A stretch of 64,000 nucleotides of DNA. It comes from Shumkonia mesophila (GTDB lineage Bacteria; Pseudomonadota; Alphaproteobacteria; Rhodospirillales; Shumkoniaceae). Position numbers and translations under genes: made by a program. Of this stretch, positions 39,263-48,972 are shown piece by piece. Below the pieces are notes generated by a model. It saw only the letters and a list, made by a program, of their open reading frames with translations, ran no database searches and was not told the DNA's origin. Location of the stretch: the NCBI RefSeq assembly GCF_026163695.1, contig NZ_JAOTID010000001.1, forward strand, positions 372,001 through 436,000, written 5' to 3'. Position 1 is the stretch's first letter. Each line of letters starts with the position of its first letter.

Positions 39263-40378
39263 CTAGACGCGCATGGGCATCAGCACATAGAGAGCGCTGG
39301 CGTCGCCGACCTCGCGCACGATGGTGGGCGAGGCCGAATCGGACATGACGAACTGCGCGGCGTCCCCTTCGATCTGCTGGGTGATGTCGAGCAGGTAGCG
39401 GGAATTGAAGCCGATTTCGATGGCATCCGCGGCGTAGGCCACCTCCAGCTCCTCGCTGGCGGTGCCGTTGTCCGGGCTGTTGGCCGACAGCACCAGATGG
39501 CCGCCGCCGACCGCCAGCTTCACCGCGCGCGACTTCTCGGTGGAGATCGCCGACACGCGGTCCACCGCCTCGGCGAACTGCTTGCAGTCCACTTCCATGA
39601 TCTTGTTGTTGTCCGACGGGATAACCCGCTCGTAGTCGGGGAAGGTACCGTCGATCAGCTTGGAGGTCAGCACCGCGTCGTCGAAGGAGAAGCGGATCTT
39701 GGTCTCCGACAGGGCGATCGCGATGTCTTCGCCGGTCTCGTCGATCAGCTTGCGCAGCTCGGCCACCGTCTTGCGCGGCACGATGACGCCGGGCATGCCG
39801 GTCGCCCCCTCGGGCAGCGGCATTTCCACGCTGGCCAGGCGATGGCCGTCGGTGGCCACCGCGCGCAGCACGTCGACGCCGTCGCGCTGGCTGGCATGCA
39901 GGTAGATGCCGTTCAGGTAGTAGCGCGTCTCCTCGGTGGAGATGGCGAAGCGCGTGCGGTCGACCAGGCCGCGCAGCTCGGCCGCCGGCAGCTTGAATTC
40001 CTGGGGCAGGTCGCCGCCCGCCATCACCGGGAAGTCCTCGGTCGGCAGGCACGACAGCGTGAAGCGCGAGCGACCGGAGCGCAGCGTCAGGCTGTCGCCG
40101 TCGGCGGTTTCCAGCTCCACCTGGGAGCCTTCCGGCAGCTTGCGCACGATTTCATAGAGCGTGTGGGCCGGCGCCGTGGTTTCGCCCGGCGTCGCCACCT
40201 CGGCCGCGACCGATTCGGCGATGTCGAGATCCATGTCGGTGGCGTTGAGGCTGAGCCGGCCGTCCCTGGCCGTGACCTTGACGTTGGACAGGATCGGAAT
40301 GGTGTTGCGGCGCTCGACCACGCTTTGGACGTGTCCCAGCGATTTCAGCAAAGCGGCACGCTCGATGGTCAGTTTCAT
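39263..40378 (-). CDS. dnaN: DNA polymerase III beta subunit (sliding clamp)
   Basis: The 371-residue clamp has the three-domain beta fold, opening MKLTIERAALLKSLGHVQ and ending in the canonical ALYVLMPMRV. It forms the ring that holds polymerase III on DNA. It has its own promoter 115-140 bases upstream (40493-40520), separating it from dnaA, with which it is usually linked. Confidence 0.97.
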   Translation of the reverse strand: MKLTIERAALLKSLGHVQSVVERRNTIPILSNVKVTARDGRLSLNATDMDLDIAESVAAEVATPGETTAPAHTLYEIVRKLPEGSQVELETADGDSLTLRSGRSRFTLSCLPTEDFPVMAGGDLPQEFKLPAAELRGLVDRTRFAISTEETRYYLNGIYLHASQRDGVDVLRAVATDGHRLASVEMPLPEGATGMPGVIVPRKTVAELRKLIDETGEDIAIALSETKIRFSFDDAVLTSKLIDGTFPDYERVIPSDNNKIMEVDCKQFAEAVDRVSAISTEKSRAVKLAVGGGHLVLSANSPDNGTASEELEVAYAADAIEIGFNSRYLLDITQQIEGDAAQFVMSDSASPTIVREVGDASALYVLMPMRV

Positions 40379-40492
40379 GGCACCAACTTATCCAAAGTGT
40401 GGCCTTCCCCCCACGGGCGAATCCCGACGCCCGTCAGTTCCCGCATGGTGGTCGCCGAAGAGTACCGTGAAGGGCCCCCGCAGAGGGCGGCC

Positions 40493-40520
40493 ATTATAAC
40501 AAAAGTGCTTGGAATCAAAA
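40493..40520 (-). promoter_or_regulatory. dnaN promoter with extended -10
   Basis: On the minus strand: TTTTGA (40520-40515), 16-bp spacer, then TGTTATAAT with a consensus TATAAT at 40498-40493. An inverted repeat GTGCTT/AAGCAC (40505-40510 and 40519-40524) overlaps the -35, as an operator might. Confidence 0.6.
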
Positions 40521-40595
40521 GCACATTCGACCGCGCCCACGACCGCCCGGGCAGCCCCTTCCGGGACCCGCCGCGGGAAGGGCCGCAGGGCCCGC

Positions 40596-41984
40596 TCAGC
40601 CCTCCAGCATGCGGCGCAGAAGCTCGACGTCCTCGGCGAATCCGGCATCCCTCTCGCGCAGCTCATCGACCTTGCGCACGGCATGCATGACGGTGGTGTG
40701 GTCGCGCCCCCCGAACTTGCGCCCGATTTCGGGCAGCGAGCGGGTGGTGAGCTGTTTGGCCAGGTACATGGCGACCTGACGGGGCCTCGCCACCGAACGG
40801 GCGCGGCGGGCCGAGTGCATGTCGGAAATGCGGATGTTGAAATGCTCGGCCACCCGCTTCTGGATCTCCTCGATGGTCACCCGGCGGTCGTTGGCGCGCA
40901 GCAGGTCGTGCAGGACCTCCTGCGTGGTCTCCAGCGTGATCTGGCGGCCCACCAGCTGGGCGTGGGCGACGATGCGGTTCAGCGCCCCTTCCAGTTCGCG
41001 GACGTTCGAGGTGATCTTGTGGGCGAGGAATTCCAGCACGTTGCGCTTGACCTCGACGCCCAGCTGGTCAGCCTTCGACTGCAGGATGCCGAGACGCAGC
41101 TCGTAGGTGGTGGCGTGGATGTCGGCGACCAGTCCGCAGTTGAGGCGCGACTTCAAGCGCTCCTCGATCCCCTCCAGGTTGGAGGGCGACTTGTCGGCCG
41201 ACAGCACGATCTGCCGGCCCTGGTCGACCAGCGCGTTGAAGGTGTGGAAGAATTCCTCCTGCGTCGAGTCCTTGCCGGCGATGAACTGGACGTCGTCGAT
41301 CATCAGCACGTCGACCGAACGGAACTGCTCCTTGAAGTCGACCGTGTTCTGCTCGCGCAGCGCCCGGATGAACCGGTACATGAACTTCTCGGCCGACAGA
41401 TAGATGACGTTGCGGGTGGGGTCGCTCTGGCGGATGCGCCAGGCGATGGCGTGCATCAGATGGGTCTTGCCCAGCCCGACCCCGCCATAGAGGAACAGCG
41501 GGTTGAAGGACACCTGGGTGGCGTCGGCCACCCGCTGCGCCGCCGCGTAGGCGAACTCGTTGGGCTTACCGACCACGAAGCGTTCAAAAGTGAAGCGCGG
41601 GTCCAGCGGCGCGCCGATGTCGACCACCGCCTCCTCGGCCGACCCCATGCGCCGGGCGGTCGGGACGGTCGGCAACGGCGCGACGACGGCGGGCTTCTCG
41701 ACCGCCCGCGCCGGGCGATCGCTCAGCACCACGACGTCGACGCTGCGGATGCCCGGATTCTCCCCCTGCCAGAGCATGCACAGCCGGTCGGCGTAGTGGG
41801 TGACGATCCAGTCCTGCATGAACCGGGTCGGCACCGACAGCCGCACTTGGCCGTCGGCCATTTCGCGCACCGTGATGGGTTTCAACCAGCTCTGATACGC
41901 GGCTTCTCCGATCTCGGAGCGCAATCGTCCGCAGACCGCCTCCCATTGCGAATGCAATCGGATCTCCCCCATTCCGTCGTTCAT
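40596..41984 (-). CDS. dnaA: Chromosomal replication initiator DnaA
   Basis: The 462-residue initiator has its domain I (about 10-80), a short linker, an AAA+ domain with [17 protein letters not shown] and [10 protein letters not shown], and domain IV with the DnaA signature [15 protein letters not shown] that reads DnaA boxes. ATG 41984 gives [10 protein letters not shown]; an in-frame ATG four codons later is possible. It lies downstream of the AT-rich island and of rpsT, an arrangement typical of alphaproteobacteria. Confidence 0.97.
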   Translation of the reverse strand: MNDGMGEIRLHSQWEAVCGRLRSEIGEAAYQSWLKPITVREMADGQVRLSVPTRFMQDWIVTHYADRLCMLWQGENPGIRSVDVVVLSDRPARAVEKPAVVAPLPTVPTARRMGSAEEAVVDIGAPLDPRFTFERFVVGKPNEFAYAAAQRVADATQVSFNPLFLYGGVGLGKTHLMHAIAWRIRQSDPTRNVIYLSAEKFMYRFIRALREQNTVDFKEQFRSVDVLMIDDVQFIAGKDSTQEEFFHTFNALVDQGRQIVLSADKSPSNLEGIEERLKSRLNCGLVADIHATTYELRLGILQSKADQLGVEVKRNVLEFLAHKITSNVRELEGALNRIVAHAQLVGRQITLETTQEVLHDLLRANDRRVTIEEIQKRVAEHFNIRISDMHSARRARSVARPRQVAMYLAKQLTTRSLPEIGRKFGGRDHTTVMHAVRKVDELRERDAGFAEDVELLRRMLEG

Positions 41985-42569
41985 CCTCAGGTGCCCCCAA
42001 ACTCTCAGTCGTCGTGGCCGTCGGACTTATCGGCCCCCACCGTCATCGCCCGCCCGACCCGCGAAGAGCGAACTCCACGACGAAGCAATCACCAACATCA
42101 TCCCGGCAGGGAACCCCCCGCCGAGCATTTTCGAGGAACACCACGCCCCCAGGAATTCGGGTGGTTATCCCCCTTTCAAGCCTTCGGCTCCTCCTCAGAC
42201 CGGAACCCCAGCCGAACGGGCACACCCCTCAAGACCCTGTTGTATTCGCGAAATCTTTTGTCGATTTCTTACGAGCCCCGTTTTGAATTTCTTCCCGGAG
42301 CATACCTTGCTTCTAATGAAGCAAAAACATTCTTGCCGCAACTCTTAATATTGCGTCAGCTTTGTCTGTAATTTTACCTTTAAATTCTGACGCGTCCCAA
42401 ATTGAATACTGAAAACACCATAAATTGTAGGGTTCCCAGTCCATCGGGGTGACCGACACTGTACCGGCCACCCTCCGGTCATGCAATAAGACCGAAAAGC
42501 GAACGTCGAAAAAAATTCGCTTGACTCACCCCACCCTGCAGAGTCCCCGAACGGCACCCCGCAGGCACG
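41985..42569. other. Intergenic region upstream of dnaA with AT-rich island
   Basis: This gap holds no convincing gene. About 42241-42440 is strikingly AT-rich (37% GC over 42301-42420). It contains a 7-bp inverted repeat GCGTCAG (42353-42359) / CTGACGC (42387-42393) around a 27-bp AT-rich spacer. One near-DnaA-box, TTATCCCCC at 42165-42173, is visible, but no cluster of consensus TTATCCACA. The region most likely carries dnaA promoter and control elements; an origin function is possible but weakly supported. Confidence 0.5.
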
Positions 42570-42600
42570 AAAAAGGCCGCGTCCCAGGGGGTCGCGGCCT
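42570..42600 (-). terminator. Rho-independent terminator of rpsT
   Basis: The stem AGGCCGCG/CGCGGCCT (42574-42581 with 42593-42600) is followed on the minus strand by TTTTTCG, 20 bp beyond the rpsT stop. Confidence 0.8.
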
Positions 42601-42619
42601 GCTTGGATTCGAGAGTGGA

Positions 42620-42886
42620 TCAGGCGGTCATCGCCTTGATCCGGCGGGACAGCCGCGACACGCGGCGGGCCACCGTATTGCGATGCAGAAGGCCCGACTT
42701 GGCGCCACGCATCAGCTCCGGCTGGACCTCGCGAAGAGTCCCCGCGGCCGCTTCCTTGTTGCCGCTGGCAATCGCTTCCTCGACCTTGCGGACGAACGTG
42801 CGAATCCGGCTGACCCGCGCGCGGTTCACCTCGGTGCGACGCTCGATCTGGCGGATGCGCTTCTTCGCCGACGAATTATAGGCCAT
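42620..42886 (-). CDS. rpsT: 30S ribosomal protein S20
   Basis: An 88-residue, very basic helical protein that binds 16S rRNA early in 30S assembly. It opens [17 protein letters not shown] and has the [22 protein letters not shown]-terminus. It has a strong promoter and its own terminator, so it is a one-gene transcript between a small secreted protein and dnaA. Confidence 0.96.
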   Translation of the reverse strand: MAYNSSAKKRIRQIERRTEVNRARVSRIRTFVRKVEEAIASGNKEAAAGTLREVQPELMRGAKSGLLHRNTVARRVSRLSRRIKAMTA

Positions 42887-42928
42887 GCGTTCAATCCTGT
42901 TCTTCGTGTTCCCGGAAAGATCGCAGGC

Positions 42929-42958
42929 TTATATATCCCTCAGCCCGGGCCCGTCAAC
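42929..42958 (-). promoter_or_regulatory. rpsT promoter
   Basis: On the minus strand TTGACG (42958-42953) is followed after 18 bp by TATAAG (42934-42929), or after 16 bp by TATATA. About 40 bp separate it from the ATG. Both hexamers are 5/6 to consensus for the 18-bp reading. Confidence 0.6.
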
Positions 42959-42979
42959 CCTTGGCGTCGCGAGTCGCCC

Positions 42980-43360
42980 TCACGGACCGGCGGGCGACAG
43001 CACAAAGCGCACCACCACCCCGCCTGGCCTCTCGGCGATTTCCAACGTGAGGGTTTCGCGCTGACGGGCGAATGCGGCCTCGCCCTGGCGGTGCCATCCC
43101 AATTCGGGAAGCGTCGCCACGTAGAAGGCCATGACCTCGGCCCGCGACAGCGCGCCCGAGGCCTCGCTCTCGACGATCCGCCCCGAAGGCGAATCGAAAA
43201 CCAGGGCGCTGCCGGGCTGCTCGACAAGACCCGCCATCAGGGGCAGGTCGTCGATGCCGCTGACGAAGGCGGTGTCGGCGGCGCCGGCTGCCGCCGTCGC
43301 CACCGTCAACAGGAACGCCAGCGCCCCCGTCTTCCAGCGTCGTCGAATGCCTGTCATCAT
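42980..43360 (-). CDS. Hypothetical exported protein
   Basis: A 126-residue protein with an N-terminal signal segment (basic start, then ALAFLLTVATAAAGAAD). The mature part includes PLMAGLVEQPGSALVFDSPSGRIVESEASG, AFYVATLPELGWH and the terminal VVRFVLSPAGP; I know no function. The AEVMAFYVATLPELGW block resembles small exported proteins that are found near mutM in other Rhodospirillales, which is a recollection, not a search. It starts 14 bp after the mutM stop, so it is cotranscribed with mutM. ATG 43360 and 43357 are equivalent. Confidence 0.65.
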   Translation of the reverse strand: MMTGIRRRWKTGALAFLLTVATAAAGAADTAFVSGIDDLPLMAGLVEQPGSALVFDSPSGRIVESEASGALSRAEVMAFYVATLPELGWHRQGEAAFARQRETLTLEIAERPGGVVVRFVLSPAGP

Positions 43361-43373
43361 TCCCGGTGGTACC

Positions 43374-44216
43374 TCATCGCTGGCGCTTCGCACAATAGAA
43401 AGTCGAACGGCCGCCCTGGATGATTCGCCGGATGCCCCCGGTCGCCGCGGAGTCGCAGTCGCAGCCCGGGCAAGCCTGCCCTTCCCGGTCGTAGACGGCG
43501 AAGCTGTGCTGGAAATAGCCGAGCTCGCCCGACGGCCGGCGATGGTCGCGCAGCGACGAACCGCCGGCGGCGATGGCCTCCTCCAGCGTCAGGCGAATCG
43601 CCCGGACCAGCCGCTCCGCCCGCCGCCCGGTCACGCTGGCGGCGGCGCGCAGCGGCGACAGCCCGGCCCTGAACAGCGCCTCGCTGGCGTAGATGTTGCC
43701 GAGCCCGGCGACCACCGACTGGTCCAGCAGCGCCACCTTGAGCGGTCCCCGCCGCCCGGCCAGGCGGGCCGCCAGGGCCGCCCCGTCGAAGCCGTCTCCC
43801 AGCGGTTCGGGGCCAAGGCCGGCCAGCAACGGATGGGCCGCCAGGGCGTCGGCGCGGGCCAGCGCCATCAGGCCGAATCGGCGGGGATCGTTGAAGCGCA
43901 CCGAATAGCCGTCGTCGGTTTCGAGCACCACGTGGTCGTGGCGCTCGGGCTCCGGGACCGGTGGGGCGAACACGCAGATGCGCCCGGACATGCCGAGATG
44001 GCCGATCAGGCAGTCGCCCGAGTCGAGGAAAACCAGCAGGTACTTCGCCCGCCGGCCGAGCGCCGTCACCCGCCGCCCGGTGAGGCGCGCCTCGAAGTCG
44101 TCGGGCAGGGGCTGGCGCAGGTCGCGCCGGCGCGCCAGCACCCGCACGAGGACACGCCCCAAAAGGGCGGGTTCGAGGCCGCGGCGCACGGTTTCCACTT
44201 CGGGCAGTTCGGGCAT
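43374..44216 (-). CDS. mutM: Formamidopyrimidine-DNA glycosylase (Fpg/MutM)
   Basis: MutM removes 8-oxoguanine and formamidopyrimidines. The 280-residue protein has the catalytic N-terminus [16 protein letters not shown], the lysine in [11 protein letters not shown], and the H2TH helix [15 protein letters not shown]. Its zinc finger is odd: the first half reads CPGCDC (C249, C252, C254) and the last pair reads YCAKRQR, so C275 is followed by R278 where the usual fourth cysteine would be. A codon CGC stands where TGC would restore it. It is the first gene of a leftward pair with a small exported protein. Confidence 0.92.
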   Translation of the reverse strand: MPELPEVETVRRGLEPALLGRVLVRVLARRRDLRQPLPDDFEARLTGRRVTALGRRAKYLLVFLDSGDCLIGHLGMSGRICVFAPPVPEPERHDHVVLETDDGYSVRFNDPRRFGLMALARADALAAHPLLAGLGPEPLGDGFDGAALAARLAGRRGPLKVALLDQSVVAGLGNIYASEALFRAGLSPLRAAASVTGRRAERLVRAIRLTLEEAIAAGGSSLRDHRRPSGELGYFQHSFAVYDREGQACPGCDCDSAATGGIRRIIQGGRSTFYCAKRQR

Positions 44217-44294
44217 GGCGTGAACGACTTTCGGGGTTGGCGCGGCCGGTTCTAGCGTAGCGCGTGCCCGTGGCTTAGGCTATCTTTCCGCGTC

Positions 44295-45080
44295 ATGTCG
44301 AAGAGATCGCGATCCCCGGCCGGTTCGCCCGGCCCCGCCGACGAGGCGACCACCCATTTCGGCTTCCGCGCGGTGCCGGTGGCGGAGAAGGCGTCGCTGG
44401 TGCGCGGCGTGTTCGAAAGCGTGGCGCCACGCTATGACCTGATGAACGACCTGATGAGCTGGGGCGTGCACCGGCTGTGGAAGTCGGCGTTCGTCGACAA
44501 GCTGAACCCGCAGCCCGGCATGCGGCTGCTCGACGTCGGCGGCGGCACCGGCGACATCGCGTTCGCCTTCCTCAAGCGGGGCGGTGGCGACGTCACGGTG
44601 TGCGACATCAACGCCGAGATGCTGGGGGTCGGCCGCCGGCGCGCCGTCGACCGCGGCATTCTTTCGGGCGGCCCGGCCTGGGTATGCGGCGACGCCGAGC
44701 GCCTGCCCGTCGGCTCCTCCTCGGTCGACGCCTACACCACCGCGTTCTGCATCCGCAATGTCACCGACATTCCCGCCGCGCTCGTCGAGGCGCGGCGCGT
44801 GCTGAAGCCGGGCGGACGCTTTCTCTGCCTCGAGTTCAGCCAGGTGGTGCTGCCGGTGCTCGATCGCCTGTACGACGCCTATTCCTTCCGCGTGCTGCCG
44901 CTGATTGGACAGGTCGTCGCCCAGGACCGCGACGCCTACCAGTATCTGGCCGAGAGCATCCGCCGCTTTCCGCCGCAGGAGAAATTCGCCGCCATGATCG
45001 CCGAGGCGGGGCTGGAGCGGGTCCGTTATTGGAACCTGTCGGGCGGCATCGCCGCCATCCATTCGGGGTGGCGCCTATGA
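44295..45080 (+). CDS. ubiE: Ubiquinone/menaquinone C-methyltransferase
   Basis: UbiE C-methylates the quinone ring using SAM. The 261-residue protein has [17 protein letters not shown], the block [17 protein letters not shown], motif [14 protein letters not shown] and the closing [22 protein letters not shown] hexamer (44281-44286) ends eight bases before the ATG and there is no ribosome site, so the transcript may be leaderless. It is coupled to ubiB by a 4-bp overlap. Confidence 0.96.
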   Translation: MSKRSRSPAGSPGPADEATTHFGFRAVPVAEKASLVRGVFESVAPRYDLMNDLMSWGVHRLWKSAFVDKLNPQPGMRLLDVGGGTGDIAFAFLKRGGGDVTVCDINAEMLGVGRRRAVDRGILSGGPAWVCGDAERLPVGSSSVDAYTTAFCIRNVTDIPAALVEARRVLKPGGRFLCLEFSQVVLPVLDRLYDAYSFRVLPLIGQVVAQDRDAYQYLAESIRRFPPQEKFAAMIAEAGLERVRYWNLSGGIAAIHSGWRL

Positions 45081-46618
45081 TGCGGAGCCTCAGGAACGTC
45101 GCCCGGCTGCTCCGGATCGCCCGCATCCTGGCCCGCCACGACGCGCTGTTCCTGCTGGAGCGGACCGACGTGGTGCGCGGCGTGGTGTGGGCCGCCCGCC
45201 TGCTCGCCCACCGGAGCCGCCAGGGCCGTCCGGGCCAGCGCCTGGCCGCGGCGCTGGAGGAGGCGGGCCCCAGCTTCATCAAGATGGGCCAGGCCCTTTC
45301 CACCCGGGCCGACCTGATGGGCGACGAGATCGCCGCCGACCTCTCGGCGCTGCAGGACAGCCTGCCGCCCTTCCCCGGCGAATTGGCGCGCGCCGCCATC
45401 GAGGCCGAATTCGGCAAACCCGTCGATGCCCTCTTCCGCTCGTTCGACGACAAGGCGGTCGCCGCCGCCTCCATCGCCCAGGTCCATTTCGCCGTTACCA
45501 CCGATGGCCGCGAGGTGGCGGTCAAGGTGCTGCGCCCGGGCATCGAGGCCAAGTTCGCCCGCGACCTCGACCTTTTCTATTGGGGCGCCGAACTGGCGCT
45601 GGCGGCCCGGCCGGCGCTGCGCCGCTTCAAGCCCGTCGAATCGGTGCGCACGCTGGCAGACACCGTGGCGCTCGAAATGGACCTGCGCTACGAGGCGGCC
45701 GCCGCCTCGGAGCTGGCCGAGAATTTCACCGACGATCCCACCTTCCACGTTCCCTCGATCGATTGGGCCAGGACCGGCCGGAGGGTACTGACCACGGCCA
45801 GGGTCAGCGGCATTCCCATCGACGACCGCGAGGCCATCCTGGCCGCCGGCCACGACCCCGAGGTGGTGCTGAAGAATGCCGGCAACGCCTTCTTCAGGCA
45901 GGTCTTCCGCGACGGCTTCTTCCACGGCGACCTGCACGCCGGCAACCTGTTCGTGCAGACCGACGGCAGCATCGCCGCCGTCGATTTCGGCATCATGGGA
46001 AGGCTCGACCGCCCCAACCGGCGCCACTTGGCCGAACTGCTGCTGGCTTTCCTCACCCGCGACTACCGGCGGGCCGCCGAGGTCCACTACGAAGCGGGAT
46101 GGATTCCGCCGGTCAGCTCGGTCGACGCCTTCACCCAGGCCTGCCGCTCGATCGCCGAGCCGATTCTCGACAAGCCGCAGAACGAGATTTCCATGGGCCG
46201 GCTGTTGGGCCAACTGTTCCAGGTCGCCGAGACCTTCCAGATGGAGGCCCAGCCCCAGCTCCTGCTGCTCCAGAAGACCATGCTGGTCGGCGAAGGCACG
46301 GCCCGCCGCCTGAGCCCCGATTCGAACATGTGGTTCATGGCCCGCCCGCTGGTCGAGGACTGGATGGCCGAACTGATGGCCCCCGACGCCCGCCTGCGCG
46401 AGACGCTGGGCGAACTGGTCAAGGCCGGCGAGCGCCTGCCCCGCGTGCTCGACAGCATCGAGCGCAGCATTTCGATGATCGCGTCCGGCGAGCTCAAGCT
46501 GCATCCCGAAACCCTGCACGCCCTGCGCGGCGGCACGCCGGGCCGGTTGCCGCTGATCGCCGCCTGGGTGGCGATCGCGCTTCTGGCCGGCGCCCTGGCT
46601 TTCCTGTCCCTCCCATAG
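45077..46618 (+). CDS. ubiB: Ubiquinone biosynthesis kinase-like protein UbiB
   Basis: UbiB is an atypical protein-kinase-like ATPase of the ADCK/COQ8 family needed for ubiquinone synthesis. The 513-residue protein has the KxGQ-like [15 protein letters not shown], the AAAS-type A-rich loop AAASIAQVH, the catalytic [10 protein letters not shown] and the metal-binding [10 protein letters not shown], and a C-terminal pair of membrane helices ([22 protein letters not shown]). It begins inside the ubiE stop. Confidence 0.94.
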   Translation: MMRSLRNVARLLRIARILARHDALFLLERTDVVRGVVWAARLLAHRSRQGRPGQRLAAALEEAGPSFIKMGQALSTRADLMGDEIAADLSALQDSLPPFPGELARAAIEAEFGKPVDALFRSFDDKAVAAASIAQVHFAVTTDGREVAVKVLRPGIEAKFARDLDLFYWGAELALAARPALRRFKPVESVRTLADTVALEMDLRYEAAAASELAENFTDDPTFHVPSIDWARTGRRVLTTARVSGIPIDDREAILAAGHDPEVVLKNAGNAFFRQVFRDGFFHGDLHAGNLFVQTDGSIAAVDFGIMGRLDRPNRRHLAELLLAFLTRDYRRAAEVHYEAGWIPPVSSVDAFTQACRSIAEPILDKPQNEISMGRLLGQLFQVAETFQMEAQPQLLLLQKTMLVGEGTARRLSPDSNMWFMARPLVEDWMAELMAPDARLRETLGELVKAGERLPRVLDSIERSISMIASGELKLHPETLHALRGGTPGRLPLIAAWVAIALLAGALAFLSLP

Positions 46619-46711
46619 GGTGAAAACGCCGGGATCGAGCTTGCATCCCGTTACGGCGTAGACTAGGTTCTAACCACACCATTTTTTCCGTGATTTTTTT
46701 TGGAATAGGCC

Positions 46712-47929
46712 GTGCTTCAGGGACAACGCATTCTTTTAATCGTCGCCGGGGGAATCGCCGCCTACAAGTGCCTCGATTTGATCCGCCGGCTGCGCGAGCG
46801 CGGCGCCTCGGTGCGCTGCGTGCTGACGCGGGCCGGCGAACAGTTCGTCACTCCCCTTTCGCTGGCCGCCTTGAGCGAGCATGCGGTGCATCGCGACCTC
46901 TTCTCGCTGACCGAGGAGAGCGAGATGGGCCACATCCAGTTGTCGCGCGAAGCCGACCTCGTGCTGGTGGCGCCGGCCACCGCCAACATCCTGGCCAAGA
47001 TGGCGGCGGGGCTGGGCGACGACCTGGCCAGCACCCTTCTGCTGGCGACCAGCGCGCCGGTGATGGTGGCCCCCGCCATGAACGTGCGCATGTGGGAGCA
47101 TCCGGCCACCCAGGCCAACCTCGCCACCCTGCAAGGGCGCGGCATCCATCGGGTCGGCCCGGCCGAGGGCGCCATGGCCTGCAACGAATTCGGCATGGGG
47201 CGAATGGCCGAGGTCGACGACATCCTGGCGGCGATGGAGGCCTTCTTCGGCGGCCACGGCCGCCTGGCCGGGCGTCGCGCCCTGGTCACCAGCGGCCCCA
47301 CCCATGAGCCGATCGATCCGGTCCGCTACATCGCCAACCGCTCGTCGGGCAAGCAGGGGCATGCCATCGCCGCGGCGCTTCGACGGCTGGGCGCCGACGT
47401 CACGCTGATTGCCGGTCCGACGCTCGAGCCCGATCCGCTTGGGGTGACGGTGGTGCGGGTCGAATCGGCGGCCGACATGCTGGCCGCCTGCCAGGCTGCC
47501 TTGCCCGCCGACGTCGCCGTCTGCGCCGCCGCCGTCGCCGACTGGCGGGTCGCGGAGCCGGCGGCCGGCAAGATCAAGAAGACCGCCGGCGGCAAGCCGC
47601 CGGTCCTCAAGCTCACCGAGAACCCCGACATCCTGGCGACCTTGGCCGCCAAGGGCCCCCACCGCCCGCGTCTGGTCGTAGGCTTCGCCGCCGAGACCGA
47701 GCAGGTGGTCGAGAACGCCCGGGAAAAGCGTTCCCGCAAGGGCTGCGACTGGATCGTCGCCAACGACGTGTCTGCGGCCGCCGGCACCTTCGGCGGCGAC
47801 GAAAACCGCGTCCACCTGATCACCGCCGACGGTCCGCAGGCCACCGAGGCCTGGCCGACCCTTTCCAAGCGCGAGGTCGCCGAGCGGCTGGCCGAGCGCA
47901 TCGCCACCGCCCTGGAGACGGCGTCGTGA
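46712..47929 (+). CDS. coaBC: Phosphopantothenoylcysteine decarboxylase / phosphopantothenate-cysteine ligase
   Basis: CoaBC makes 4'-phosphopantetheine in coenzyme A synthesis. The 405-residue protein has a flavin-binding CoaC half ([34 protein letters not shown], the cysteine loop [13 protein letters not shown]) and a CoaB half ([35 protein letters not shown] and TENPDIL). The start is a GTG at 46712. Its stop overlaps the dut start (GTGA). Confidence 0.95.
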   Translation: MLQGQRILLIVAGGIAAYKCLDLIRRLRERGASVRCVLTRAGEQFVTPLSLAALSEHAVHRDLFSLTEESEMGHIQLSREADLVLVAPATANILAKMAAGLGDDLASTLLLATSAPVMVAPAMNVRMWEHPATQANLATLQGRGIHRVGPAEGAMACNEFGMGRMAEVDDILAAMEAFFGGHGRLAGRRALVTSGPTHEPIDPVRYIANRSSGKQGHAIAAALRRLGADVTLIAGPTLEPDPLGVTVVRVESAADMLAACQAALPADVAVCAAAVADWRVAEPAAGKIKKTAGGKPPVLKLTENPDILATLAAKGPHRPRLVVGFAAETEQVVENAREKRSRKGCDWIVANDVSAAAGTFGGDENRVHLITADGPQATEAWPTLSKREVAERLAERIATALETAS

Positions 47930-48387
47930 GCGGGGTCGCCGTCGCCGTGCAAAGGCTGCCGCACGGGGCCCACCTGCCGCTGCCGGCCTACGCCACGCCG
48001 GGCAGCGCCGGGGTCGACCTGATGGCGGCCATCGCGGCGCCGCTGGCCCTGGCGCCGGGGGCCCGCCGGCTGGTCCCTTCCGGCATCGCCATCGCGCTGC
48101 CCGAGGGGTATGAGGCGCAGGTGCGGCCGCGCTCGGGCCTGGCCATCAAGCACGGCATCATCCTGGTCAACTCGCCCGGCACCGTCGATGCCGACTACCG
48201 TGGCGAGATCATGGTCATCCTCGCCAACATCGGGGCCGAGACCTTCACCGTCGAACCGGGCATGCGCATCGCCCAGATGGTGGTCGCCCCGGTCAGCCAC
48301 GTCGCCTGGGAACCGGTCGACGCCCTTCCGGAAAGCGGACGGGGCACCGGCGGTTTCGGCTCGACCGGCCTCCACGCAAAGGGTTGA
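47926..48387 (+). CDS. dut: dUTP diphosphatase
   Basis: Dut cleaves dUTP to dUMP, which keeps uracil out of DNA and feeds thymidylate synthesis. The 153-residue protein shows the five motifs: [32 protein letters not shown] and [10 protein letters not shown]. It is coupled to coaBC, as in many proteobacteria, and is followed after four bases by the Rrf2 gene. Confidence 0.96.
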   Translation: MSGVAVAVQRLPHGAHLPLPAYATPGSAGVDLMAAIAAPLALAPGARRLVPSGIAIALPEGYEAQVRPRSGLAIKHGIILVNSPGTVDADYRGEIMVILANIGAETFTVEPGMRIAQMVVAPVSHVAWEPVDALPESGRGTGGFGSTGLHAKG

Positions 48388-48391
48388 ACCC

Positions 48392-48847
48392 ATGTTTCGT
48401 GTGTCCAAGAAAATGCTGTTCGCCATCGAGGCGGTCCTCGACATCGCCTATCACGCCGGCAGCGAGCCGGTGCAGAGCCGCGAGATCACGCGCCGCCAGG
48501 GCATTCCCCGGCGCTATCTGGAACAGGCCCTGCAAAACCTGGTGCGCGAGGGCGTGCTGATCGGCGTCCGGGGGCCGCGCGGCGGCTATCGGCTGGCCCG
48601 CGAGCGGCGGCGCATTTCGGTCGGCGACATCGTCAGGGTGGTGCGCGCCATGGACGGTTCGGAGGACCCGCTGGAGGACGTCGGCGGCTCCAGCCTGGGG
48701 CACGACGTCATCCGCCCGATGTGGCTGGAACTCCAGCAGTCGGTGCTGGTTTCGCTCGACGAAATCACCATCGATTCGCTGTGCACGCGGGCCGACGAGG
48801 CGGGAATCGTCAGCGAAGGCCGGCGCAATCTCGATTTCACCATCTGA
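48392..48847 (+). CDS. Rrf2-family transcriptional regulator
   Basis: A 151-residue winged-helix protein of the Rrf2 family: MLFAIEAVLDIAYHA at the start, REITRRQGIPRRYLEQALQNLVREGVLIGVRGPRGGYRLAR as the DNA-binding part. It has only one cysteine (in SLCTRADEAG), so the three ligands of an IscR/RirA-type iron-sulfur cluster are missing; this points to a CymR-like regulator that may sense another signal or a partner. Its position directly before cysK supports control of cysteine synthesis. It starts just after dut. Confidence 0.88.
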   Translation: MFRVSKKMLFAIEAVLDIAYHAGSEPVQSREITRRQGIPRRYLEQALQNLVREGVLIGVRGPRGGYRLARERRRISVGDIVRVVRAMDGSEDPLEDVGGSSLGHDVIRPMWLELQQSVLVSLDEITIDSLCTRADEAGIVSEGRRNLDFTI

Positions 48848-48905
48848 GGCCCCCATCTGCCTTGGATCGATGTCGCATGGCGGCCGTCGGGAAACCACAT
48901 TCTCC

Positions 48906-48934
48906 TTGACGGAATTGCCTGGAAATAACATTTT
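48906..48934 (+). promoter_or_regulatory. Candidate cysK promoter
   Basis: TTGACG (48906-48911) with a weak CATTTT at 48929-48934 (17-bp spacer), in a 125-bp AT-rich gap with a T8 run, between the Rrf2 gene and cysK. The Rrf2 protein may act here. Confidence 0.35.
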
Positions 48935-48972
48935 TTTTGAGGATATTCATTAGCCACGGAAGGGCCTGACCC

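Noticed and set aside
42165-42173. TTATCCCCC as a DnaA box
   Set aside because: Two mismatches and no cluster, so not enough to call an origin.
42611-42625. GTGGATCAG in the rpsT end as a DnaA box
   Set aside because: Imperfect match inside a coding end; expected by chance.
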